A stretch of DNA of 64,000 nucleotides from Clostridia bacterium (GTDB lineage Bacteria; Bacillota; Clostridia; UMGS1810). The position numbers and the translations under genes are program-made. The stretch covers positions 19,406 to 83,405 of the forward strand of contig JAFQBA010000112.1 of the NCBI GenBank assembly GCA_017416845.1, written 5' to 3'. Under the pieces are notes generated by a model. That model was given only the letters and a program-made list of their open reading frames with translations. It was not told where the DNA came from and made no database searches. How positions within the stretch are numbered: position 1 is the first letter of the stretch; each line of letters opens with the position of its first letter. Of the stretch, positions 28,069 through 36,472 are shown in pieces.

Positions 28069-29550
28069 TCAGTTGAATTTAAATGAATAAAGATGAGCGT
28101 CCTTTAGTTCAATCTTCATTCTCACGGCTTTTCCGTTAAGGTCGGAAAGTGGATTTTCAAAATTAACCTTTCTGTCAACACTATCACCAAAGAGGTAAAT
28201 GCTCTTGTAACCGTCAAGCTCATTTCCTTCCTCGTCACAAAGTGTAATTTTCATTCCACCGTATGCTGCAGTGGAAAAGTTAATTTCAAGCTCATTACCT
28301 TCAAAAGTAAATGGCTTTGTGAGGATTTCTCCGCCATTATATTTTGCATACCATGAGAAGAATCCGTCAAGCCTCATTGTGTATCTTCTGAAATTCACCG
28401 GTTGAACATGATAGCCTTCGCCAACATAGAGGGAAAGCTCGTTTGGTGCACCGGGAATGTCGGATTCGGTCTCTTCCATTCCGTATGCCCAAAAACAGTC
28501 ACCATACCACCAGCTTGCATCACTTTCGGGACCCGGAGTAAAAAAAGCTTCGTCCGTACGATTGAAGTTGAAGCCGTCGCGAGAAGTCATGAGAATGGAA
28601 TCGGTGATGGCAAGGCCTTCTCTGCCGTAGTTTTCAATCCACACATTTCTGTGTCCCCAAAGAGGCATATTTTTGTAGTTTTCAACGTCTGCTCTTCTGT
28701 CAATATATCTTGTGGGCATTGCGAGAAACATATCTTTTGCTCTGGGATATTTTATGATCTGATTTGTATAATATTGGATGTCTTCTTCAACTGTGTCGTC
28801 GATGAAATTAATCTGACCGTGTTCTTCAAAATGAATAAAATCTTTTGAGGTTGCCACTCTGATGTCTCTTATCTCATCAGCATCTCCGTCCATTTTGTAA
28901 ATGTCTTTTGCTTTGTTTTTATACTCGGAATACTTCGGAGGGTGGACACCTCTGTAGAACACAAAATACTGCTCGGTTTCCTTGTCCCACAGCATAACAT
29001 TGTATGAATCAAAGTCACCGTGGAGATTGAGGATTCTGCCTTCTTTTGTAAAATGAATTCCGTCGGGGCTGGTGTGAAGCAATAGCTTTGCCTCATCATT
29101 TACGGGAGCAAGCTTAAGCGCTTTAAACTTTTCATCAGGCGGACAATCCGGATTTTCGTCATAAAAGATCGAAAAATTGTCAACATATTTGTTTTCAAAG
29201 TGAATAACATTGTTTTCTGTTCCGTTAATGTCATAGAGACCCAATTTTGGGCGTTTGAATGTGATTGCATCCTTGCTTGTTGCCATACAAAACATGGGTG
29301 CAACAGATCTTTGATATTTGCCATCAGCATTTAAAACCGAAGAATCCGCACGGTAATAGAAACGATATTCATTGCCGCATTTTTGAATTGATGCGTAGCC
29401 GTTGTTCATTCCGTCCCAAGATTTTTCTGCGTGGAATGCAATGTTTTTCTTTTCGGGTTTGTGCATTCGGAGTTCTGTATTCTCTGTTTTGTCAATCAGC
29501 ATGTCATCCCAGCAGAGATGACGGTTATTTCCAAGATTATATACGGTCAT
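28069..29550 (-). CDS. Beta-propeller glycosidase-like protein
   Basis: This 493-residue cytosolic protein resembles the five-bladed propeller fold of GH32/GH43/GH68-type enzymes: repeated blades with EYRFYYRADSS, CMATSKDAITFKRPKLGLYD, FFIDE-like acidic segments, FYDENPDCPPDEKFKALKL and RVATSKDFIHFEEHG. A C-terminal beta-sandwich follows (GGMKITLCDEEGNELDGYKS). A glycoside hydrolase or phosphorylase acting on plant or storage sugars is plausible, but I cannot name the substrate. The ATG at 29550 has AAGGGTG six bases upstream; a GTG nine bases further out overlaps that RBS. It is transcribed alone. Confidence 0.7.
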   Translation of the reverse strand: MTVYNLGNNRHLCWDDMLIDKTENTELRMHKPEKKNIAFHAEKSWDGMNNGYASIQKCGNEYRFYYRADSSVLNADGKYQRSVAPMFCMATSKDAITFKRPKLGLYDINGTENNVIHFENKYVDNFSIFYDENPDCPPDEKFKALKLAPVNDEAKLLLHTSPDGIHFTKEGRILNLHGDFDSYNVMLWDKETEQYFVFYRGVHPPKYSEYKNKAKDIYKMDGDADEIRDIRVATSKDFIHFEEHGQINFIDDTVEEDIQYYTNQIIKYPRAKDMFLAMPTRYIDRRADVENYKNMPLWGHRNVWIENYGREGLAITDSILMTSRDGFNFNRTDEAFFTPGPESDASWWYGDCFWAYGMEETESDIPGAPNELSLYVGEGYHVQPVNFRRYTMRLDGFFSWYAKYNGGEILTKPFTFEGNELEINFSTAAYGGMKITLCDEEGNELDGYKSIYLFGDSVDRKVNFENPLSDLNGKAVRMKIELKDAHLYSFKFN

Positions 29551-29667
29551 AAATATCACCCTTTATTTTTAGTGTTTTGTTTATTATATTTTATAAAACC
29601 GATTGAGTCAATGCTATTATAGGACAAATTATTCGAAATAGTGTCTTTGAATATCGCCACGTTGTAT

Positions 29668-29696
29668 TTGCATTATCATTTTGATTGTGATATAAT
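29668..29696 (+). promoter_or_regulatory. Promoter of the YeiH-type gene
   Basis: TTGCAT (29668-29673) and TATAAT (29691-29696) have a 17-bp spacer and lie 68 bases before the start codon. Confidence 0.65.
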
Positions 29697-29763
29697 TAAA
29701 AAGAATTTACAGATGATAATTCACCATCTGCATAATATAATAACACTATACGGAGGAAAACAT

Positions 29764-30783
29764 ATGAAAATACTTAAGAATATCTGTGGCATGATTCCGG
29801 GTATTGCATTGTCTGTTGTTATTGCAACGGTTGCAAAAATCATAGAAAGCCTGTTACCCATACATATCATTGGTGCTTCGGTTATAGCACTGTTTATAGG
29901 AATGATTGTAAATCATTTTTTGAAAATTGATTGTTTGAAACCCGGAATTAAGTTTACATCAAAAAAGATTTTGAAATTTGCAATTGTGCTCCTCGGAGCA
30001 TCGCTCAGTGTGAAAGTAATACTTTCTGTCGGAAAGCTGTCACTTGCCGTAATGGTGTTTACATTGCTTACATGCTTTGGAGGAGGATATTTTATAGGCA
30101 AAGCACTAAAGCTAAACTGGAAGCTTTCGAATCTTATTTCAGCAGGAACCGGAATTTGCGGCGGTTCTGCAATTGCCGCCATTGCACCTGTTATAGATGC
30201 CGATGATTCAGACATTGCCTATGCATTGTCTGCAACCTTTTTGTTTGATATGGCTATGATAATTTTGTTCCCGATTATGGGTAAAATGCTCGGGCTCAGT
30301 GACATGGCATATGGCTTGTGGGCAGGAACTGCGGTAAATGACACTTCCAGTGTTGTTGCGGCAGGCTATGCCTATAGCGAGGGTGCAGGTGATTTTGCTA
30401 CAATGGTAAAACTCACAAGAACGCTTTCCATAATACCGACGGTGCTTATTTTTTCGGTAATAAGCATGAGACTCAAACGCAAAGAATGCATCGGGGCAAA
30501 GCGCACAAAAACTAATGTGCTGAGCCTGTTTCCATGGTTTATTCTTGGCTTTGTGGTAATGGCTGTTGTTAACAGTGCAGGCTTCATTCCGGCAGAGGTT
30601 TCATCATATGCAAAAGATGTGAGCAAATTTCTCATGGTTTGTGCACTGGCGGCAATTGGCTTGAACACAAGCTTTAAAGATATGAAAAAATCGGGCATTA
30701 ATCCAATGATTCACGGCTTTGTAATATCAGCGCTGGTGGTTGTTGTGGCAATTGGCGTTGAGTGGTGCATGGGATTGGTGTGA
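29764..30783 (+). CDS. YeiH-family putative sulfate exporter
   Basis: The 339-residue membrane protein has about ten hydrophobic segments and belongs to the YeiH/UPF0324 family (PF03601). The family core is clear: GTGICGGSAIAAIAPVI, YALSATFLFDMAMII, LWAGTAVNDTSSVVAAGYAY and TLSIIPTVL. Members are predicted anion exporters; experimental substrates include sulfate and sulfonate-derived ions, but the evidence is thin. GGAGG precedes the ATG at 29764; an upstream in-frame start at 29641 has no RBS and crosses the promoter, so it was rejected. Confidence 0.87.
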   Translation: MKILKNICGMIPGIALSVVIATVAKIIESLLPIHIIGASVIALFIGMIVNHFLKIDCLKPGIKFTSKKILKFAIVLLGASLSVKVILSVGKLSLAVMVFTLLTCFGGGYFIGKALKLNWKLSNLISAGTGICGGSAIAAIAPVIDADDSDIAYALSATFLFDMAMIILFPIMGKMLGLSDMAYGLWAGTAVNDTSSVVAAGYAYSEGAGDFATMVKLTRTLSIIPTVLIFSVISMRLKRKECIGAKRTKTNVLSLFPWFILGFVVMAVVNSAGFIPAEVSSYAKDVSKFLMVCALAAIGLNTSFKDMKKSGINPMIHGFVISALVVVVAIGVEWCMGLV

Positions 30784-30866
30784 AATCCGTTGGAGAGCAC
30801 TATTAACACATTTGAAAATTAAAAATATGAAAAAAGACAAATATCTGACAATCGGGAGAGCGAAAA

Positions 30867-31634
30867 ATGAAATATTATAACATAACCTTCAGTCCGACAG
30901 GCGGCACCAAAAAAGTTGCCGACATAGTTGCAAAAGGAATAGGCGGAGAGTGGGAGAGTGTTGAGCTTTGTGTTTCAAAGACCGACATAATCCCTCACAC
31001 ATTTTCAAAGGATGACATTTGCATAATTGCAGTGCCGTCATTTGGCGGAAGAGTTCCCGAAATTAATGTGGAACGAATAAGAAATTTAAAAGGCAACGGT
31101 GCAAGAGCAATTCTTTTGTGTGTATATGGCAACCGCGCCTATGAAGACACTTTGACAGAGCTTTTTGACGAAGCTTCAAATGCCGGCTTTAAGTGCATTT
31201 GTGCAATCGGTGCAATAGCCGAGCATTCAATCGCAAGACAGTTTGCCTCAGGAAGACCCGATGCCGATGACGAAAAAGACCTCACTGATTTTGCAAAGCA
31301 AATTTCCAATAAAATAAAAAGCGCAGATTGCAATTTTAAAGATGAAATCCCCGGAAATCGCAATCCTTACAAGGAACGCGGAAAATCAACCTCCAAACCC
31401 GAAACAAGCCAAAACTGCATAGGGTGCGGAGTGTGTGCAAAGGGATGTCCTGCGGGAGCCATCAGCTTTGATAACCCGTCACAAACCGATAATGATAAAT
31501 GCATTTCCTGCATGAAGTGCATAAGCGTTTGTCCCCTTGGTGCAAGGGCACTTGGTGACACTGTTTTAAATGCTGTTTCCGATCGACTGGGCAAAGTATG
31601 CAATGACAGAAAACAAAATGAACTTTTCATATAA
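30867..31634 (+). CDS. EFR1-type flavodoxin/ferredoxin electron carrier
   Basis: At 255 residues, this fuses an N-terminal flavodoxin-like domain (ITFSPTGGTKKVADIV binds the FMN phosphate) to a C-terminal bacterial ferredoxin with two 4Fe-4S motifs, CIGCGVCAKGCPAGAIS and CISCMKCISVCPLGAR. Such EFR1-type proteins carry electrons in anaerobes. It is followed 15 bases later by an iron alcohol dehydrogenase, so a shared redox role is likely. The physiological partner is unknown. Confidence 0.88.
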   Translation: MKYYNITFSPTGGTKKVADIVAKGIGGEWESVELCVSKTDIIPHTFSKDDICIIAVPSFGGRVPEINVERIRNLKGNGARAILLCVYGNRAYEDTLTELFDEASNAGFKCICAIGAIAEHSIARQFASGRPDADDEKDLTDFAKQISNKIKSADCNFKDEIPGNRNPYKERGKSTSKPETSQNCIGCGVCAKGCPAGAISFDNPSQTDNDKCISCMKCISVCPLGARALGDTVLNAVSDRLGKVCNDRKQNELFI

Positions 31635-31649
31635 AATCGGAGGATAATT

Positions 31650-32813
31650 ATGCTACACGATTTCACTTATTATAACCCAACAAAAATATATTTCGGAAAA
31701 GATTCAATGAATAATCTTTCAAAAGAGCTTGCCTGCTATGGCAAAAATATACTTCTTCTCTACGGAAAAAACTCTATCAAAAAAATCGGGCTCTATGATG
31801 AGGTTTTAAAAATATTAAAAGAGTGCGAAAAAAATGTAACGGAACTGTCCGGAATCAAACCTAACCCTTCATATTCTCAGGTACTTGAGGGGGCGAGACT
31901 TGTTCGTGAAAATAATATCGATTTGATTTTGGCTGTTGGCGGAGGATCTGTCATTGACTGTGCAAAAGCAATTTCCGTGTCAAGCTATGCCAAGGGTAAT
32001 CCGTGGCAAAGATATTGGATTGATTTTGAAGAGGTGGACAACGAAATTGTTCCGGTGGGGTCAATTCTCACAATGACCGGCACCGCATCGGAAATGAATG
32101 CAGGAAGTGTAATCACCAATGAAGAGGTTACCGTTAAAACCGGAAGAGTATTCAATCCCGATGTGAATCCGAAGTTTTCGATTTTGAATCCCGAATTAAC
32201 CTACTCGGTTCCTCAAAAACAAATGGTCAGTGGAATTTTTGACGTTATGAGTCATCTGATGGAGCAATATTTTTCAGGCGAAGATGACAACACAACTGAC
32301 TATGTAATTGAAGCTGTTATGAAATCACTGATTAACAGTTCCAAAACAGCCATAAAAAATCCTAAAGACTATGAAGCACGAAGCAACATCATGTGGTGTG
32401 CAACTCTCGGTCTCAATTCCGTAACCGGACTTTCCAAAACCCAGGATTGGCAGGTTCACAACATTGAGCATCAGCTTGGTGCCTACACCGACTGTCCTCA
32501 TGGCCTTGGACTTGCTGTTATTTCCATGCCGTATTACAGATATATTTATAAAAACGGCATTGACAAATTTGTGCGCTTTGCCAAAAACGTGTGGAATGTA
32601 AATCCCGACGGAAAAACCAAAGAAGAGATTGCCGGTGAGGGCATTTCATGCCTCGAAAGCTTTGCAAAAGAGCTTGGAATTCCGCTCACTCTTCGAGAGC
32701 TTGGTGCAACGGAGGATATGCTCGAAAAAATTGCCTTCTCAACCTATGAGGGCGGCGGATACAAATATATGACTCACAAAGATATTCTTAATGTGTTGAA
32801 GGAATGTTATTAA
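31650..32813 (+). CDS. Iron-containing alcohol dehydrogenase
   Basis: The 387-residue protein is a group III (Fe-dependent) alcohol dehydrogenase of the butanol dehydrogenase/YugJ type. The NAD(P)-binding GGGSVIDCAKAIS, the TMTGTASEMN segment and metal histidines in FDVMSHLMEQYF, NIEHQLGAYTDCPHG and GLGLAV-type context are present. It would reduce aldehydes to alcohols during fermentation, reoxidising NAD(P)H. CGGAGG is eight bases before the ATG. The gene order with the EFR1-type carrier points to redox balancing. Confidence 0.92.
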   Translation: MLHDFTYYNPTKIYFGKDSMNNLSKELACYGKNILLLYGKNSIKKIGLYDEVLKILKECEKNVTELSGIKPNPSYSQVLEGARLVRENNIDLILAVGGGSVIDCAKAISVSSYAKGNPWQRYWIDFEEVDNEIVPVGSILTMTGTASEMNAGSVITNEEVTVKTGRVFNPDVNPKFSILNPELTYSVPQKQMVSGIFDVMSHLMEQYFSGEDDNTTDYVIEAVMKSLINSSKTAIKNPKDYEARSNIMWCATLGLNSVTGLSKTQDWQVHNIEHQLGAYTDCPHGLGLAVISMPYYRYIYKNGIDKFVRFAKNVWNVNPDGKTKEEIAGEGISCLESFAKELGIPLTLRELGATEDMLEKIAFSTYEGGGYKYMTHKDILNVLKECY

Positions 32814-32816
32814 GAT

Positions 32817-33173
32817 ATGAAAACAAGACAAGATGCAATTAACTTTTGCCTATCATTGAAAAATACATATGAAGACTATCCTTTTCGTGATCACAACTGG
32901 ACAATAATGCGCCACAACGACAGCAAAAAAATGTTTGCCGCCATATATGAACGGCAAGGCAACATATGGATAAATGTCAAATGCGACCCGATGCTGACCT
33001 ACATGTGGCGATCTGCCTTTGATGCTGTTGTTCCTGCCTATCATATGAACAAATGGCACTGGAATTCCATAATTCTTGACGGAAGCATTCCATGTGAGGA
33101 TATAATGAAAATGGTTTCCGACAGCTACGAATTGACCAAGCCCAAAAGAAAGGGAAAAAAAGATGATAAATGA
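32817..33173 (+). CDS. MmcQ/YjbR-family DNA-binding-like protein
   Basis: This 118-residue protein matches the MmcQ/YjbR family (CyaY-like alpha/beta fold): NFCLSLKNTYEDYPFRD, KMFAAIYERQGNIWINVKCDP, and NKWHWNSIILDGSIP with a final DSYELTKPK. DNA binding has been suggested from structural likeness, but the cellular role is unsettled. It starts three bases after the alcohol dehydrogenase stop and overlaps the sirtuin gene by 11 bases, so translation of the three is coupled. Confidence 0.88.
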   Translation: MKTRQDAINFCLSLKNTYEDYPFRDHNWTIMRHNDSKKMFAAIYERQGNIWINVKCDPMLTYMWRSAFDAVVPAYHMNKWHWNSIILDGSIPCEDIMKMVSDSYELTKPKRKGKKDDK

Positions 33174-33897
33174 ATTTGCTAAAATGATAAAAGAGTGTGA
33201 CAACATTGTTTTCTTTGGCGGTGCGGGAGTTTCAACCGAAAGCGGCGTAAAGGATTATCGCAGTAAAGACGGACTATATGCAACCGTAAAGGAATATGGC
33301 ATCTCACCCGAAGAGATTCTCAGTCACGATTTCTTTTTTCAACACACGGATGTTTTCTATGATTTCTACAGAAAATATTTCATAATTGATGCCATGCCCA
33401 ACAGTGCTCACAAAGCCCTTGCATCCCTTGAAGAAATGGGTAGGCTTAAAGCTGTTATAACACAGAATATAGACGGTCTTCACCAAAGAGCAGGGAGCAA
33501 AAACGTAATTGAGCTTCATGGTACAGCGGAGGAATTTTATTGCGTTTCATGCGGAAAAAAAGCCTATACGAAAACTGTTCTTGATTCAATAAAAACCAAA
33601 AACATTCCAAAGTGCGAGCACTGTAATTCTTTGCTTAAACCAAAGGTTGTTCTCTATGGCGAAAATCTATATGACGGTGTTGCGGAATCGGCAATTGACA
33701 AAATTGAAAATGCCGATATGTTAATTGTTGGCGGAACTTCACTTGCAGTGTATCCTGCCGCTTCCTTTGTACGCTATTTCGGAGGCAAATATATTGTTAT
33801 GATAAATAAGTCCGAAACAAAATATGACGGCAATGCGAGCATGGTAATAAGAGAAAACATAGGTGAAGTATTTGAAAGAGTTATGGAGATAATCTGA
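33163..33897 (+). CDS. Sir2-type NAD-dependent protein deacylase
   Basis: At 244 residues, this sirtuin removes acyl groups from lysines using NAD. GAGVSTESGVKDYRSKDG is the NAD-binding loop, TQNIDGLHQRAG contains the NID motif, ELHG has the catalytic histidine, and Cys pairs CVSC and CEHC form the zinc site. VGGTSLAVYPAAS is the second Rossmann motif. Arg/Tyr residues typical of desuccinylases are not obvious, so deacetylation is the default. It overlaps the MmcQ-like gene. Confidence 0.93.
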   Translation: MINEFAKMIKECDNIVFFGGAGVSTESGVKDYRSKDGLYATVKEYGISPEEILSHDFFFQHTDVFYDFYRKYFIIDAMPNSAHKALASLEEMGRLKAVITQNIDGLHQRAGSKNVIELHGTAEEFYCVSCGKKAYTKTVLDSIKTKNIPKCEHCNSLLKPKVVLYGENLYDGVAESAIDKIENADMLIVGGTSLAVYPAASFVRYFGGKYIVMINKSETKYDGNASMVIRENIGEVFERVMEII

Positions 33898-33898
33898 C

Positions 33899-34267
33899 AT
33901 GAACAAAAAGAAAATTGCAACAGGCTTTGCTATTCTTGCGGCAGGTCTCTATGCTATTAATGTGCCGCTTTCAAAGCTTCTTTTGCATCATTGTTCACCA
34001 ACAATGATGGCGGCTTTTTTGTATCTTGGTGCCGCAAAAACCAGTGCCTTTTATTCGGTGGCTCCGTTTCTCGGCGTTATGTTCAGCATGGCTCTTCAGC
34101 ATAACCATGAACACGGACATATTCACACTCACAAACATCGTCATGGTGATATGGTTCATAGTCACAGGCACTCTCACACTCACTCCCATTTTCACAGTCA
34201 TGGCACAGACATTGAAACCCACAATCATAAGCATGTTTTTGATGTTCATGTTCATATCCATCCATAA
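33899..34267 (+). pseudogene. Internally deleted EamA/DMT transporter with His-rich tail
   Basis: Full-length EamA-type drug/metabolite transporters have ten membrane segments in about 300 residues, and some Firmicute members end in a long His-rich tail. This 122-residue frame keeps only the first segment (ATGFAILAAGLYAINVPLSK), jumps near residue 44-50 to a late segment (GAAKTSAFYSVAPFLGV), and then runs straight into about 50 residues with some 25 histidines (HNHEHGHIHTHKHRHGD). The frame is intact, so a short product may still be made, but it cannot be a working transporter. The tail could still bind metal. The gene begins one base after the sirtuin stop. Confidence 0.65.
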
Positions 34268-34300
34268 ATCATAAATCGATTGGGGTTATAGAATATTGCA

Positions 34301-34336
34301 AAAAAAGAGATTATTCTATGAATAATCTCTTTTTTT
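34301..34336. terminator. Bidirectional terminator
   Basis: AAAAAAGAGATTATT and AATAATCTCTTTTTT form a 15-bp stem with a five-base loop. It ends the plus-strand operon that finishes at 34267 and also lies directly after the minus-strand tRNA gene. Confidence 0.85.
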
Positions 34337-34339
34337 ATA

Positions 34340-34423
34340 TGCCGGTGGTCGGGGTCGAACCGACACGGTATTGCTACCACGAGATTTTGAGTCTCGCACG
34401 TCTGCCAATTCCATCACACCGGC
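34340..34423 (-). tRNA. tRNA-Leu (anticodon CAA)
   Basis: The 84-base sequence has the acceptor stem GCCGGTG/CACCGGC with discriminator A, and the long variable arm of class II tRNAs. The anticodon stem CGAGA/TCTCG encloses the seven-base loop CTCAAAA, giving anticodon CAA for the TTG codon. The T-arm GGTTCGACCCC is normal. The CCA end is not encoded. Confidence 0.95.
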
Positions 34424-34515
34424 ATGTTTAATTAAATGACTTAAATATAATACCATAAATGATAAAATAATGCAAGTGTTTTTTTAAAAATTTTTTAAAA
34501 ATTTTGGTGGTAAGT

Positions 34516-34544
34516 TTGACAAAGAAAAGATTTTATGATATTAT
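34516..34544 (+). promoter_or_regulatory. Promoter of rnpB
   Basis: TTGACA (34516-34521) and TATTAT (34539-34544) have a 17-bp spacer and end eight bases before the first paired base of RNase P RNA. Confidence 0.75.
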
Positions 34545-34551
34545 AGGTTTC

Positions 34552-34884
34552 GAGCAAATCAGACAACTGCGGGCAGAAGCCGTAAGGCTCTGCATGAGGA
34601 AAGTCCGGGCATCGCAGAGCAGGGTGCCGGGTAACTCCCGGTGGAGGTAACTCTAAGGAAAGTGCAACAGAAAAAAACCGCCACTTATGTGGTAAGGATG
34701 AAAAGGCGAGGTAAGAGCTCACCGCGATTCGGGAGATCGAATTGGCGTGTAAACCCCACTTGATGCAACACCCAAGCATAACACTAAAGCTTGCTCGGCT
34801 GTTTTTGGGTGGCTTGAGGTATACAGAAATGTATATCCTAGATAGATAGTTGTCTAATACAGAACCCGGCTTACAGATTTGCTC
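34552..34884 (+). ncRNA. rnpB: RNase P RNA, class A
   Basis: The 333-base catalytic RNA trims the 5' leader from tRNA precursors. Its ends pair (GAGCAAATC with GATTTGCTC). Universal segments are present: GAGGAAAGTCCGGGC, ACAGAAA, GGTAAGGATGAAAAGG, GAGGTAAGAGCTCACCG and the 3' ACAGAACCCGGCTTAC. The arrangement fits class A (ancestral) rather than the Bacillus class B form. It has its own promoter and terminator. Confidence 0.95.
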
Positions 34885-34896
34885 ATACTTGACAAT

Positions 34897-34931
34897 AACC
34901 CCCATTTCATTCAGAAATGAGGGTTGTTTTT
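34897..34931. terminator. Terminator after rnpB
   Basis: AACCCCCATTTC pairs with GAAATGAGGGTT (one mismatch), then GTTTTT. It stands 12 bases after rnpB and may also serve the convergent aminopeptidase gene. Confidence 0.8.
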
Positions 34932-34953
34932 ATATATTGATGTTACTGTTGAA

Positions 34954-36315
34954 TTAAACAGCTGAATAGAATGCTTTATAAGCTTTGTAAGCCATATAAA
35001 CATCAATTTTACTTGCTACCTCATAAGGTGCATGCATTGAAAGGAGAGGCACTCCGCAATCAATTGTATCAATATCAAGATTTGCAACGAATTGCGCAAC
35101 TGTTCCGCCGCCTCCCTGATCGACTTTGCCAAGCTCGCTCATCTGCCATGCAACATCGGCATCATTGAGAATTTTTCTGATTTTTGCAACGAATTCTGCA
35201 TTTGCATCGGAGGTACCTGATTTTCCTCTTGCACCGGTAAATTTTGCAAAAGCAACACCTTCACCGAGATATGCGCTGTTCATTGGTTCTGAAACTGATT
35301 TGTAATTCGGATCCATCGCACAGGTTACATCGGAAGAGAGACACATAGAGTTTGTCAGCGAATCTCTGAGTAAAATATCAGAATAGTTCTTGCTTTGTTT
35401 TTCAATGAGGTGTGCAACGAAATTTTCAAAGAATCGAGACTGCATACCGGTATTTCCCATCGAACCTATTTCCTCTTTGTCCGCAAGATAGCATATTGCA
35501 GTTTTTTGTGGTTTCTCTGTTTCCATTATTGCTTTAAGAGCGGTGAAAGCACAAACACGGTCATCCTGACCATATGCGGCAACCATTGATGAATCAAGAC
35601 CGAGACTTCTTGCATTGAAATTGGGTACAAGCTCAAATTCGGCACTAATGAAGTCTTCTTCTTCAATCTGATATTTTTCTTTGAGAATGTCAATTATTGT
35701 CTGTTTGTATTTGTCCTTTTCACAATCTGACGGAATTGACCCTGCAAGCACATTCAAATCTTCTCCGGTAAAAACTGAACGCATTTTTTTGTCCATTTGA
35801 TCAGCGGCAAGATGAGGGAGAAGGTCGGTGACCGTAAACACAGGATCATTTTCGTTTTCACCGATGTTAACATCGATAACGGTTCCGTCCTGAAGAACAG
35901 CTACTCCAATAAGCGACAAAGGAATTGCTGTCCACTGATATTTTTTAATACCTCCGTAGTAGTGCGTCTTAAATAGTGCCATGTTGCTGTCTTCATAAAG
36001 AGGTATTTGTTTAAGGTCAAGTCGAGGGCTGTCTATGTGTGCTGCAACAAGGTTAAATCCGTTTTCTGCTTTTTCTTTACCTATAACCGCAAGAATAATG
36101 TTTTTTCCGCGATTTATTTTGTATACTTTCATTCCTGCTTTAAGTTGTGTTACACTGTCAAAATCTTTAAAGCCGGCCGCTTCTGCCAGTCTTCTCGAAT
36201 AAGCTGTGCAAAGCCTCTCTGTTTTTGAATTATTTAAAAATTTGATATAATCATCACAAAATCTGAAAACAATCTTTTTGTCTTTTACTTTTTCCCATGC
36301 TGATTTTCTTTCCAT
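34954..36315 (-). CDS. M18-family aminopeptidase
   Basis: At 453 residues, this dizinc peptidase of family M18 releases N-terminal acidic or other residues from peptides. Metal and catalytic segments are HIDSPRLDLKQIPLYED, YGQDDRVCAFTALKA, ADKEEIGSMGNTGMQS and SGTSDANAEFVAKI, with the last His in LLSMHAPYE. There is no signal peptide, so it acts in the cytosol. AGGAGGT lies eight bases upstream of the ATG. It is transcribed alone, towards rnpB. Confidence 0.93.
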   Translation of the reverse strand: MERKSAWEKVKDKKIVFRFCDDYIKFLNNSKTERLCTAYSRRLAEAAGFKDFDSVTQLKAGMKVYKINRGKNIILAVIGKEKAENGFNLVAAHIDSPRLDLKQIPLYEDSNMALFKTHYYGGIKKYQWTAIPLSLIGVAVLQDGTVIDVNIGENENDPVFTVTDLLPHLAADQMDKKMRSVFTGEDLNVLAGSIPSDCEKDKYKQTIIDILKEKYQIEEEDFISAEFELVPNFNARSLGLDSSMVAAYGQDDRVCAFTALKAIMETEKPQKTAICYLADKEEIGSMGNTGMQSRFFENFVAHLIEKQSKNYSDILLRDSLTNSMCLSSDVTCAMDPNYKSVSEPMNSAYLGEGVAFAKFTGARGKSGTSDANAEFVAKIRKILNDADVAWQMSELGKVDQGGGGTVAQFVANLDIDTIDCGVPLLSMHAPYEVASKIDVYMAYKAYKAFYSAV

Positions 36316-36412
36316 GATATTACCTCCTAAAAATTATATACAATATTTTAATACATATATTGGCAAATTGCAAGATTTTTATTAATTAATAATTTAAAAT
36401 AAGGCATTTGTC

Positions 36413-36441
36413 TTGCATATACGGTTTTTTTAATATATAAT
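36413..36441 (+). promoter_or_regulatory. Promoter of glf
   Basis: TTGCAT (36413-36418) and TATAAT (36436-36441) have a 17-bp spacer and lie 32 bases before the start codon. Confidence 0.65.
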
Positions 36442-36472
36442 ATAACCAATATTACTTAAGGAGTTCGATTAA

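Noticed and set aside
29641..29763. Upstream extension of the YeiH-type gene
   Set aside because: It would cross the promoter at 29668-29696 and has no RBS, while the ATG at 29764 has GGAGG.
34495..34905. Open frame of 136 codons on the minus strand
   Set aside because: It covers the RNase P RNA gene on the other strand; the RNA explains the sequence fully.
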